This document shows, piece by piece, positions 1 to 7,551 of a stretch of 13,818 bases of DNA. The translations under genes were made by a program, and so were the position numbers. Within the stretch, counting starts at the first letter, position 1. Every line of letters starts with the position of its first letter. Location: assembly GCA_051269965.1 (NCBI GenBank), contig JBNMFK010000078.1, positions 1 to 13,818 on the forward strand, in the 5' to 3' direction. The notes beneath the pieces are model-generated. The model did no database searches. It was given only the letters and a program-made list of their open reading frames with translations, and was not told the origin of the DNA. This DNA is from Arcticibacterium sp051269965 (GTDB taxonomy: Bacteria; Bacteroidota; Bacteroidia; Cytophagales; Spirosomataceae).

Positions 1-1120
1 CAAAGTTTGAAACAAGGTCTTCAAGTTTTAGATTACCAAAGGCATTAAAACCAAGAATGTTACTCGTCATGTCTAGGTTTATCATTAGAGCAATATGGTC
101 AATGCCCCCTGTTTTTTTTAACTCTTTTAGGAATGCCTTAGAACCTAAGCGTCCTTGTTCTTCTCCCATAAAGAGAACGAACTCTATTGGTCTTTTTGTT
201 TTTAAATTTAGCTTCTTGAAAACTCTAGCTACATCCATTACAGAGGCTGCTCCAATGCCATTATCTATAGCTCCATTGGCCAGATCCCAAGAGTCCAGAT
301 GGGCTCCAACAATGATTTTTTCTCCTTGGTATCTTATAGAGCCTTTGTGTTTAGCTAAAATATTTCTTGCCCTTACCGGTTTGAAACTATTGAGCATTTC
401 AATTTGACCTAAAATATGTTTCTCATCTTTTATCCAATTTATCATGTAACGACCGCTTTCGTAAGAGACACAGACTGCGGGAATAGAAATTAATTCTCCA
501 GTGACCGAGGCCGTTCCTGTTAACAGGACTCCACCTTTCACTGAATTGGCTATAATTACTGCCGCGGCTCCATACTTTATGGCTAAAGCTGTTTTTTCAG
601 AGCGATGAAGATTTGGTTTCCCTTTATTGTCAGGATATTGAACGTTAATATTAAAAAGAGCTATTTTCCCCTTTAATTCTTCTCCGATAAGTGCAAAATC
701 GCTTTCCAAACCATCTTTGCAATTAACAATTTTAGCCGTAACAGATGCTGCCTCAGGTGAATGGGCTAGGCTAACAACCTCTACTTCTCGAAAATTATCT
801 GAATTGTCAGGAACTAAAGAAAGCGTTACACTTTTTCTGGACCAAGATTCTGTGTCAAAAGGCAAATACGTGGTGCCCGAATAACCAAAACTCCGAAAAG
901 TTTTAAAAGCAAATTCTTCCGCCTTTCTGCCGTTTTCAGAACCCGTCAGTCTGTGCGTAGTGGCTTTGATAAGTTCATCTAACGTGCTGTATGCTCGCCC
1001 GCTTTGATCTACTTCAGTAGCGATTTTTTCAAAAATCACCAACCTCCCTTTTTTCTGGGAGAGGAATGCAGAGAAAAGAAACAATACCAAAACGAAATAC
1101 CAGTTACTTTTGAAGCTCAT
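1..1120 (-). CDS. Secreted PA-domain M28 family metallopeptidase, C-terminus beyond the window edge
   Basis: I read this directly from the reverse complement; the frame is open from the ATG at 1118-1120 to the window edge, giving about 373 codons. The N-terminus (MSFKSNWYFVLVLFLFSAFL) is a signal peptide or membrane anchor, so the enzyme should act outside the cytoplasm. The middle part (about residues 100-230, including AAAVIIANSVKGG) has the look of a protease-associated insert. The peptidase core follows with M28 zinc-site signatures in order: H274 and D276 in VGAHLDSWD, bridging D286 in GAIDNG, catalytic E320 and metal ligand E321 in GEEQG, and D350 in NLDM. The last metal-binding His expected in M28 would lie past the edge. 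The HLDSWD form is typical of the carboxypeptidase Q/PSMA-like branch, which removes amino acids from peptides; the substrate here is unknown. The gene is divergent from the OmpA-family gene. Confidence 0.9.
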   Translation of the reverse strand, partial: MSFKSNWYFVLVLFLFSAFLSQKKGRLVIFEKIATEVDQSGRAYSTLDELIKATTHRLTGSENGRKAEEFAFKTFRSFGYSGTTYLPFDTESWSRKSVTLSLVPDNSDNFREVEVVSLAHSPEAASVTAKIVNCKDGLESDFALIGEELKGKIALFNINVQYPDNKGKPNLHRSEKTALAIKYGAAAVIIANSVKGGVLLTGTASVTGELISIPAVCVSYESGRYMINWIKDEKHILGQIEMLNSFKPVRARNILAKHKGSIRYQGEKIIVGAHLDSWDLANGAIDNGIGAASVMDVARVFKKLNLKTKRPIEFVLFMGEEQGRLGSKAFLKELKKTGGIDHIALMINLDMTSNILGFNAFGNLKLEDLVSNF

Positions 1121-1248
1121 AAAAATTAAATTACCCGAATTAAGTTTTTTATCGGATAGAAACCTATTTCAGCACTTAAAAATACGTGATCAAGTGTTTG
1201 ACATTGATACTTCGATTTTTGATTATTCTATAATTAGGATTTTAGCTG

Positions 1249-1256
1249 TACTTTTG
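1249..1256 (+). promoter_or_regulatory. Possible Bacteroidota -7 promoter element upstream of the OmpA-family gene
   Basis: TACTTTTG matches the Bacteroidota -7 consensus TAnnTTTG exactly and is identical to the -7 box in front of the tRNA gene in this window. It would give a 5' leader of about 150 bases for the gene at 1416. No TTTG lies at the expected -33 spacing; the nearest (1218-1221) is 27 bases away, so the call is weak. The rest of 1121-1415 is A+T-rich and I see no gene in it. Confidence 0.35.
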
Positions 1257-1415
1257 AATAGAAAAGTAATTGGGTATTCCTTTAACAAGGGAAAATCAAA
1301 TTGTTTTGAATTCGATTGTATAGAATCTGAAAATTTCCAACTAACTTTAACTTTAATAATTTTAAAAGTCCAAAAGTTATTCTGGTTTAGAACTTTATTA
1401 CAAACTTAAGTCACA

Positions 1416-3119
1416 ATGAAAAAAAGTATACTCGCTTTAATTGCTTTAATGGCATTCGCAAGTTACACTGCTCAGGCACAGTTAGATTCTTGTAAGGCAT
1501 GTAAGCCGTTTCCTTGGGAAATAGGTATCCCTATGGGTATTACTCAGTACTTTGGAGATGTGCACACCAGCATGCCTTATGCATCGGGTAACAGAATAGT
1601 TTCTGGATTATTTGCGAGGAAACATGTGGGAGAGTTTTTCGCTATTCGTCCTCAAGTATTAGTAGGAGGTTTGGCAGGAGATGATTTTTCTCACCCTGAT
1701 GGATATTGGGATTATAGAGGACTTAAATTTAAGACTCCTTTGGTGGAGGCTTCTTTGCTCGGCGAAATCTATCCTTTTAAGGAGCGAAAGATAACTTGTG
1801 AAGGAATTACAAGAAGAACACTTTCTCCATATCTTTTTGGAGGTATCGGTTTAACCTATACAAATCCAACAGTGGAGGTGCAACCGGGAACTACTTTTCC
1901 TCCATTACCAAGAGATATTACAGCAGATGCCGCTGGTCTTCAGAAATGGACTGCGGTTATTCCTTTTGGCTTAGGAGTTAAATGGAATCTCGCTGAGCGA
2001 TTTGCCTTAGGATTAGAAGGTGGATATAGATATTCCTTTTCTGATTACCTAGACGGAATCAGTATTGCGGCTAATGACCAAAGAAACGACGGTTATTTCC
2101 TAGGTTTAGTATCGGGTTCATATAGATTTGGTGATAAAGATTCCGACAAGGACGGTACAGTAGATAAATGTGATATTTGTCCTGATGTTCCTGGTTTGAG
2201 GAAATTTCAGGGATGTCCTGATACAGATGGTGATGGCCTTCCCGATAATGTGGATGACTGTCCAACTGTGGCTGGGCCAATGTCTTTGAAAGGTTGCCCT
2301 GATTCTGATGGTGACGGTATTGCTGATAAAGATGATGAGTGTCCGACACTTTATGGGTTGGCTTCTTTGAACGGTTGTCCAGATAGAGATGGTGATGGTG
2401 TAGCTGATAAAAATGATGAATGTCCGGATGTTGCTGGAGTGGTAGACTTAAGAGGATGCCCGGACACAGATGGTGATGGAATTGCAGATAAAGAAGATGC
2501 TTGTCCTAACTCTCCTGGTCCAGCTTCAACGGATGGATGTCCAGATAAAGACGGTGACGGCATTGCGGATAGCAAAGATGATTGTATCAACGAGGCTGGG
2601 GAAGTAGATGGTTGCCCAGACACTGACAAGGATGGTGTTCCAGATCATTTAGATAAGTGTCCAGATGTTCCTGGTTTAGTCTCTAATGATGGCTGCCCAG
2701 AAGGTTATGTAGACGGTCAAGCACCATTTATGGGATATGCATCTCCTAGTGGATGTGAAATATCTGCGAGCGAATTAGATGAATTAAATTATGCTGCTCA
2801 ACAAGTTGAGTTTTATAGCGGAACGAACAAGCTTCGTCCTACATCATATAAGCCGCTTCAAAGAGTCTGTGATTTATTGGCAAGGTGCTCAGATGCAGCC
2901 ATTCATGTTAATGCTTACAATGACGGCCGTGCAACCTCTTCTAACGTAAGGTTGGCTAAGCTAAGAGCCTGTGCCATCTATACCTATTTCCTTCAAAAGA
3001 AGTGCTTAACAAAGTCTAGAATTTCTTACGATGGTTTTGGAGATGAAGATACAGCAAGCTATTATACGAATGCAGAAGGTAAAAGAACTGGAACTAGAAT
3101 TGAGTTCTTGTTAAGATAA
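1416..3119 (+). CDS. OmpA-family outer-membrane protein with seven thrombospondin type-3 calcium repeats
   Basis: This is a 567-residue exported protein with four parts. A signal peptide is probably cut after AQA near residue 21. Residues 25-238 are rich in aromatic/glycine alternating segments that read as an N-terminal outer-membrane beta-barrel. Residues about 240-428 carry seven TSP3-type repeats of 25-27 residues, each with a D-x-D-x-D-G-x-x-D calcium loop and usually two Cys (for example DTDGDGLPDNVDDCP). Residues about 460-567 form a C-terminal OmpA-like domain. In that domain D503 (YND, where HTD is usual) and R517 (LAKLRA) sit where the peptidoglycan-contacting Asp and Arg of OmpA normally are, and GTRIEF replaces the usual NRRVEF. 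Such proteins tie the outer membrane to the cell wall. A CxxC lies just after the signal peptide (C26, C29). The ATG at 1416 is chosen because it begins the signal peptide. It is a single-gene unit with its own terminator. Confidence 0.92.
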   Translation: MKKSILALIALMAFASYTAQAQLDSCKACKPFPWEIGIPMGITQYFGDVHTSMPYASGNRIVSGLFARKHVGEFFAIRPQVLVGGLAGDDFSHPDGYWDYRGLKFKTPLVEASLLGEIYPFKERKITCEGITRRTLSPYLFGGIGLTYTNPTVEVQPGTTFPPLPRDITADAAGLQKWTAVIPFGLGVKWNLAERFALGLEGGYRYSFSDYLDGISIAANDQRNDGYFLGLVSGSYRFGDKDSDKDGTVDKCDICPDVPGLRKFQGCPDTDGDGLPDNVDDCPTVAGPMSLKGCPDSDGDGIADKDDECPTLYGLASLNGCPDRDGDGVADKNDECPDVAGVVDLRGCPDTDGDGIADKEDACPNSPGPASTDGCPDKDGDGIADSKDDCINEAGEVDGCPDTDKDGVPDHLDKCPDVPGLVSNDGCPEGYVDGQAPFMGYASPSGCEISASELDELNYAAQQVEFYSGTNKLRPTSYKPLQRVCDLLARCSDAAIHVNAYNDGRATSSNVRLAKLRACAIYTYFLQKKCLTKSRISYDGFGDEDTASYYTNAEGKRTGTRIEFLLR

Positions 3120-3137
3120 GATATACTTATAAAAAAA

Positions 3138-3179
3138 GAAAAGGCCTAGTTCCAAATGGAATCTAGGCCTTTATTTTTG
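3138..3179. terminator. Bidirectional rho-independent terminator between convergent genes
   Basis: An inverted repeat with arms AAAGGCCTAG(T)TCCA and TGGAATCTAGGCCTTT pairs with one bulged base around a short AAT loop. It is followed by a T-run on the plus strand (3171-3178) and preceded by an A-run (3131-3142) that is a T-run on the minus strand. It lies in the 82-base gap between the stops of the OmpA-family and E1 genes and can serve both. Confidence 0.85.
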
Positions 3180-3201
3180 CCCAACACTTATATTTTAGAA
3201 C

Positions 3202-5607
3202 TCAAATTTTAGGGAATTTCTGAGGATTAGATTCTCTCATCATAGCATAAGCAACATCAAATACATCGTCTTCATTGGGCTTTGAGAAGTAGTCGCCATC
3301 GGAGCCGTATGGTGGTCTATGTTCTTTGGCAGAGATGGTTATCGCTGGACTATCTAAGTGTTTATAAGCACCTTGTTTTTCTATAACTTTTTGCATCATG
3401 TAAGCTGAGGCTCCACCTGGCATGTCTTCATCAGCAAAAATGATACGATTAGTCTTTTGTAAGGACTTTAAGATATTTCCATTGCTATCGAAAGGAAGAA
3501 GAGTTTGAACATCAATAACTTCTACCGAAATCTCCATGGTGGCAAGTTCTTTTGCGGCAGACAGAACAATTGCACACATAGAGCCATAGGTAACTATAGT
3601 TAGGTCGCTTCCCTCTAGCAAAGTCTCCGTTTGTCCCAAAGGGACGCAGATTTCGTCTAAATTATTCGGAAGATTTTCTTTTAAACGATAACTGTTTAGT
3701 GGCTCAATGACCAAGGCTGGATCATCTCCTTTAATCAAGGTGTTGTATAATCCGGCTGCTTGTACGAAATTTCTTGGCACACATATATGCATTCCTCTTA
3801 AGGTATGAATCAAGGCTGCCATGGGCGATCCAGAGTGCCAAATACCTTCTAGCCTATGGCCTCTTGTCCGTACAATTAGGGGGGCCATTTGACGGCCAAA
3901 GGTACGATAGCGTAAACATGCCAAGTCGTCAGTTAAAGTAGGAAGTGCATAGTAGATATAGTCTAAATATTGAATTTCTACGATCGGTTTTAAACCACGC
4001 ATGGCGGCGCCTACACCTTGACCTATGATGGTGGTTTCTCTAATGCCTGTGTCATCCACCCTAAGACTTCCGAATTTCTGTTGCAGGCCTGCAAAACCCT
4101 GATTTACATCTCCGATACTACCTACATCTTCGCCAATGGCAAAAACTCTCTTATCTCTTTTAAGAAGTCCGTCAAAGAAGGCGTTAATGATTTGGTGGCC
4201 GCTCAGTAGTTTTTGTTCACTGCCATATTTGGCTTTTACTTCTTTAACTTTAAGAGGAGAAGTTTCGAATTCACTATATAAGTGACTACTGAAGTTGTAA
4301 GCACCTTCTTTTTTCATTTGAGTTAGAAAGGAAGAAAGGTCCGCGGTATTCTTTTCTTTGATGAGAAGCCTTAAGGCTTTCTTTATGGTAGAAACCGCAT
4401 CTTTTTTAAGCCCATGCCTATTGGACTGAAGGGACTTTTTAAGAGACAATATTGCAGTCTTTTTTGGTCCCGTAGCTACACCATCTAGTAACTTTATGGC
4501 TGCTTTTATATCTTTGTCATTGGCAGCCCTGAAGGCTTCCCAAGCACTTTTTTGAGCTTTTTTCGCTGTTTCCTTTGCTTTAAGAGCGATTTCTTCTAAC
4601 TCTTCGGATGAAGCTATTCCCTCTTCAAGAATCCAAGATTTAAACTTGGTATTACAGTCATTTTCGTTTTCCCATTTAAGCCTTTCTTTTGACTTATATC
4701 TTTCATGTGACCCACTTGTAGAATGTCCTTGAGGCTGAGTGATTTGATATACATGAAGCAGACATGGGACATGCTCATCTCTAGCACATCTTGCGGCTTT
4801 TTGAAAGGCTCCTATTAGTTCTGGATAGTTCCAGCCACGGGCTCTTATAATTTCTAGCCCAGCACCGTCATCATTTCTTTGAAAACCAGCTAAAGCTTTG
4901 GAAATACTACTTTTTGTTGTTTGATATTCTGAGGGTACGGAAATACCGTAGCCGTCATCCCAAATTGCAAAAATCACGGGTATCTGTAACACTCCGGCTG
5001 CATTAACGCTCTCAAAAAACATACCTTGGGAAGTAGAAGCATCTCCTATGGTCGCGAAACAAATTTCGTTACCATTTTTAGAGAACCCGTCCATATCTTT
5101 CAATTCAGGGTTATTTCTATACAACTTTGAAGCATATCCTATCCCCAAACTTCTGGGGATTTGACCAGCGGTAGGTGAGATATCCATCACTTGGTTGTGG
5201 TCATCTGTCTGCCTTAACCATTGTCCTTTGTCATCTAGCCATGGATTAGAAAAATGACCATTCATTGACCTTCCAGCAGACGAGATATCATGATTTATAT
5301 CTGAATGGGCATAAAGCTGAGCAAAAAGCTGCGTCCATGTCATTGCTCCTACGGCCGCCACAAAAGTTTGATCTCTGTAATATCCAGAACGGAAATCTCC
5401 TTTACGAAATACCTTAGCCATGGCAAGCTGAGCTAGCTCCTTACCATCTCCAAATATGCCAAATTTAGCTCTTCCAGTAAAGACTTCTTTTCGTCCTAAA
5501 AGACTAACTTCTCTACTTTCAACAGCTAAGCGGTAATCATTAAGGATTTCTTTTTTATCAATAATGAATTTTTCTGAAATGGAAGTTTGCGTAGGGTATT
5601 CGCTCAT
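3202..5607 (-). CDS. Fused 2-oxoacid dehydrogenase E1 alpha/beta subunit, branched-chain or pyruvate type
   Basis: This 801-residue protein joins both halves of a thiamine-diphosphate E1. The E1-alpha part (about residues 30-330) has the ThDP/magnesium motif GDASTSQG (188-195) ending in WDDGYGIS (216-223), then the active-site loop GHSTSGSHERYKSKE (294-308), as in branched-chain E1-alpha. A Lys/Ala-rich, probably helical linker (about 330-455) follows. The E1-beta part (about 465-795) has GEDVG (492-496), GQGVGAAMRGLKPIVEIQ (529-546), the RTRGH/IWHS histidine region (580-592) and ADEDMPGGA near the end. E1 decarboxylates 2-oxoacids and passes the acyl group to lipoyl-E2, giving acyl-CoA. The substrate cannot be fixed from sequence; the alpha-part motifs favour branched-chain 2-oxoacids. 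No E2 or E3 gene is nearby. It is transcribed alone, divergent from the DUF1573 gene. Separate E1 subunits are about 330-400 residues each, so the linker accounts for the extra length. Confidence 0.9.
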   Translation of the reverse strand: MSEYPTQTSISEKFIIDKKEILNDYRLAVESREVSLLGRKEVFTGRAKFGIFGDGKELAQLAMAKVFRKGDFRSGYYRDQTFVAAVGAMTWTQLFAQLYAHSDINHDISSAGRSMNGHFSNPWLDDKGQWLRQTDDHNQVMDISPTAGQIPRSLGIGYASKLYRNNPELKDMDGFSKNGNEICFATIGDASTSQGMFFESVNAAGVLQIPVIFAIWDDGYGISVPSEYQTTKSSISKALAGFQRNDDGAGLEIIRARGWNYPELIGAFQKAARCARDEHVPCLLHVYQITQPQGHSTSGSHERYKSKERLKWENENDCNTKFKSWILEEGIASSEELEEIALKAKETAKKAQKSAWEAFRAANDKDIKAAIKLLDGVATGPKKTAILSLKKSLQSNRHGLKKDAVSTIKKALRLLIKEKNTADLSSFLTQMKKEGAYNFSSHLYSEFETSPLKVKEVKAKYGSEQKLLSGHQIINAFFDGLLKRDKRVFAIGEDVGSIGDVNQGFAGLQQKFGSLRVDDTGIRETTIIGQGVGAAMRGLKPIVEIQYLDYIYYALPTLTDDLACLRYRTFGRQMAPLIVRTRGHRLEGIWHSGSPMAALIHTLRGMHICVPRNFVQAAGLYNTLIKGDDPALVIEPLNSYRLKENLPNNLDEICVPLGQTETLLEGSDLTIVTYGSMCAIVLSAAKELATMEISVEVIDVQTLLPFDSNGNILKSLQKTNRIIFADEDMPGGASAYMMQKVIEKQGAYKHLDSPAITISAKEHRPPYGSDGDYFSKPNEDDVFDVAYAMMRESNPQKFPKI

Positions 5608-5756
5608 TCGTTATTTGTTAAAGTACGTTCACGCAGAAGGGTGTAGCATGAACATTGCTTGATGAAATCTCTGCAAGGTACCATATTTACTTTATTTATC
5701 AATTTCGTAAAGGCTCCTCTGTCACATATACTATCTTGTTAACGGGCTGTTAAGAG

Positions 5757-5789
5757 TTTGTATCTCGGTATGTTTTGGGTGTTAATTTG
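5757..5789 (+). promoter_or_regulatory. Weak candidate promoter for the DUF1573 gene
   Basis: TTTG (5757-5760), a 21-base spacer and TTAATTTG (5782-5789) form an imperfect Bacteroidota-type -33/-7 pair, with one mismatch in the -7 box. It lies about 44 bases before the ATG at 5833. The divergent E1 gene shares this 225-base intergenic region; I see no clear promoter for it. Confidence 0.3.
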
Positions 5790-5832
5790 TGTTTGCGTTA
5801 TCAAATTAATTAGTTATTAAACTCAAATAAAA

Positions 5833-6222
5833 ATGAAATCGATGAAAAAAGTATTATTTACAATTATAGCCCTAATGGCTTTTGCTGTATCTTCTAATGC
5901 ACAAGGTGTATTGAAATTTGAAACGGAGAAGCATGATTTTGGAACATTAGCTGAGGGCCCAGTAGCTCGATATTCTTTTGCCATAACTAATACAGGAACG
6001 GCTCCTGTTGTGATTTCAAGAGCTATGGCTTCTTGTGGATGTACCACACCAGAGTGGAGCACAGATCCAATCTTACCTGGTGCAACAAGCGAAATCAAAG
6101 TAGGTTATAACACTTCTGGACGTCCAGGAAACTTCAAAAAGACCATTACAGTAACAAGTAATTCAGAAAACTCTACCGTTATTTTAACGATAAATGGCTC
6201 TGTGACGCCAAAGTCTAAGTAA
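5833..6222 (+). CDS. Exported DUF1573 (Ig-like) domain protein
   Basis: This 129-residue protein has a signal peptide (about residues 1-23, SSNAQ at the cleavage region) followed by one DUF1573 domain. The family hallmarks are visible: HDFGTLAEG (34-42), a beta-rich stretch with ITNTGTAPVVI (51-61), the SCGCTTPEW motif (67-75), LPGATSEIKVGYNT (81-94) and GNFKKTITVTSN (99-110). DUF1573 domains are common in Bacteroidota periplasmic or surface proteins and have an ASPM/SPD-2/Hydin-like immunoglobulin fold; their biochemical role is not established. The CGC pair may form a disulphide or bind metal, which is inference. Translation could start at Met1 (5833) or Met4 (5842); both keep the signal peptide. 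The gene stands alone with its own terminator. Confidence 0.88.
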   Translation: MKSMKKVLFTIIALMAFAVSSNAQGVLKFETEKHDFGTLAEGPVARYSFAITNTGTAPVVISRAMASCGCTTPEWSTDPILPGATSEIKVGYNTSGRPGNFKKTITVTSNSENSTVILTINGSVTPKSK

Positions 6223-6240
6223 GACTCTAAGAACTTATAT

Positions 6241-6273
6241 AAAAGGATTACCCAAACGGTTAATCCTTTTTTT
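6241..6273 (+). terminator. Rho-independent terminator after the DUF1573 gene
   Basis: Arms AAAAGGATTACCC and GGTTAATCCTTTT pair with one mismatch around a short loop and run into TTTTTTT. It starts 19 bases after the stop codon and ends the DUF1573 transcript before the thioesterase gene. Confidence 0.85.
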
Positions 6274-6309
6274 ATGCACTTTTGTTAATAGAATTAAGAA
6301 GATAAGATC

Positions 6310-6744
6310 ATGGAAGAAATTAATAAGGCCTTTTACAAATCAGAGTTAAACATACAATGGGGTGATATGGACGCCGCCAAACACGTAAATAATACCATGT
6401 ATTTACGCTATTCGGAGTCGGCTAGAATAGGATTTTATGAGAAATTGAAAATTGGCGATTTAGATTTCAGCGACTTAAGTATCATTCTAGCTTGGCAAGA
6501 TTGCAAGTATATTTTTCCATTAACTTTTCCGGACACCGTTCTTATGACCTACGATATGATAGAAATTCGTCCTGACAGATTGATTGGAGAATGTAAAATG
6601 TACTCTAAAAAAGACCAACGAATCTCTGCTATTGCAAAAAGCACAGTGATGGCATATAACTATAAAGAACTGCGCAAAGTATCTATTCCAGAGGAATGGA
6701 AAAATGCTCTTACCGATATTTATGGCAAGGGCATTTTAACTTGA
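6310..6744 (+). CDS. Hotdog-fold acyl-CoA thioesterase (4HBT, YbgC/FadM-like)
   Basis: This 144-residue protein has the normal length for a single-hotdog thioesterase. The N-terminal motif WGDMDAAKHVNNTMYLRY (17-34) is the active-site segment of the 4-hydroxybenzoyl-CoA thioesterase family; D21 is the likely catalytic acid and HVNN matches the form seen in FadM and plant acyl-ACP thioesterases. The following SARIGFYEKL helix is the central hotdog helix. It should hydrolyse an acyl-CoA to free acid and CoA in the cytoplasm; chain length cannot be read from sequence. The gene starts 37 bases after the upstream terminator and stops 3 bases before the convergent enoyl-CoA hydratase stop. The neighbouring acyl-CoA genes suggest a role in fatty-acyl turnover. 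Confidence 0.88.
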   Translation: MEEINKAFYKSELNIQWGDMDAAKHVNNTMYLRYSESARIGFYEKLKIGDLDFSDLSIILAWQDCKYIFPLTFPDTVLMTYDMIEIRPDRLIGECKMYSKKDQRISAIAKSTVMAYNYKELRKVSIPEEWKNALTDIYGKGILT

Positions 6745-6747
6745 TAG

Positions 6748-7524
6748 TTATTTTGATTGAAAATTGGCTTTTCGTTTTTCGATAAAGGCAGTGGCTCCTT
6801 CTCTAAAATCTGAGGTAGTAGACAAGAATTTGAAACTATCAATTTCCGTTTGATAACCGTCTTTCCCCATCTCAAAAAAGGCATTAACGCTTTCAATCAC
6901 TTTTGAGATAGCTAAGGGGGCCTTCTTGGCTATTTTACTTAAAATTTCTTTGGACTTGGTTATTTCGGTACCAGCTTCTACCACATGATTTGCCAATCCT
7001 AGTTTTAAAGCTTCTTCTGCCCCAATCATGTCCGCGGTCATCATAAGTTCAAGGGCCTTTCCTTTGCCCACAAGCTGAGTTAACCTTTGCGTTCCGCCGT
7101 ACCCTGGGATAAGACCTAAGGTAACTTCTGGAGTGCCAAAAAGAGCCTTTGAAGAAGCTACTCTGAGATGGCATGCCATAGCTAATTCACAGCCTCCTCC
7201 TAATGCGTAACCATTTACAGCGGCTATTACCGGCAGATGGCAGTTTTCGATGGCATTAAATATTTGATGTCCCATTTCTGGGCCAAACGACTCTCCTTCT
7301 TTTATGTCTAGGAATTCAGTGATATCTGCACCAGCCACAAAAGCCTTATCTCCATCGCCCGTAATGATTATGCCAGTTAGGTCTAGAGTTTTGACGTCAA
7401 CACTGAAGAATTGATAGAGCTCTTTCATCAATGTTTGATTTAGGGCGTTTAGAGCTTTTGGTCTTGAGAGGGTAAGAACAGCTACTTTTTCCTCAATGGA
7501 TATTTTTATGGTTTTAAAATTCAT
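6748..7524 (-). CDS. Enoyl-CoA hydratase (crotonase family)
   Basis: This 258-residue protein has typical short-chain enoyl-CoA hydratase length. The first oxyanion-hole segment is FVAGADI (62-68) and the second is ALGGGCELAMAC (107-118). Both catalytic glutamates of hydratases are present: E113 in GGCELA and E133 in FGTPEVTLGLIPGYGGTQRL. The C-terminal EKRKANF is the usual family ending. It should hydrate trans-2-enoyl-CoA to 3-hydroxyacyl-CoA, the second step of beta-oxidation, also used in branched-chain amino acid breakdown. It lies 27 bases downstream of the dienoyl-CoA isomerase gene on the same strand, so the two are probably co-transcribed. No thiolase or acyl-CoA dehydrogenase is in the window. 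Confidence 0.92.
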   Translation of the reverse strand: MNFKTIKISIEEKVAVLTLSRPKALNALNQTLMKELYQFFSVDVKTLDLTGIIITGDGDKAFVAGADITEFLDIKEGESFGPEMGHQIFNAIENCHLPVIAAVNGYALGGGCELAMACHLRVASSKALFGTPEVTLGLIPGYGGTQRLTQLVGKGKALELMMTADMIGAEEALKLGLANHVVEAGTEITKSKEILSKIAKKAPLAISKVIESVNAFFEMGKDGYQTEIDSFKFLSTTSDFREGATAFIEKRKANFQSK

Positions 7525-7551
7525 TGTTTATAATTTTATAATGTGAGAAGA

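Noticed and set aside
57..407. Plus-strand open frame of 116 codons
   Set aside because: It lies antisense within the M28 peptidase, whose metal-site motifs are intact on the minus strand.
1110..1409. Plus-strand open frame of 99 codons before the OmpA-family gene
   Set aside because: It overlaps the start of the divergent peptidase, has low-complexity A+T-driven composition and no recognisable domain; the region fits a divergent promoter better.
2071..2629. Two minus-strand open frames of 92 codons and a direct-repeat pattern
   Set aside because: They are antisense shadows of the TSP3 repeats. The DNA repetition comes from the protein repeat of 25-27 residues, not from a CRISPR array or satellite.
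4018..4209. Plus-strand open frame of 63 codons
   Set aside because: It is antisense to the well-conserved E1-beta domain.
1416..5907. Similar signal peptides (LIALMAFA and IIALMAFA) in the OmpA-family and DUF1573 proteins
   Set aside because: Short hydrophobic export signals converge easily and the mature proteins are unrelated, so no duplication is implied.
5823..6098. Minus-strand open frame of 91 codons
   Set aside because: It is antisense to the DUF1573 gene.
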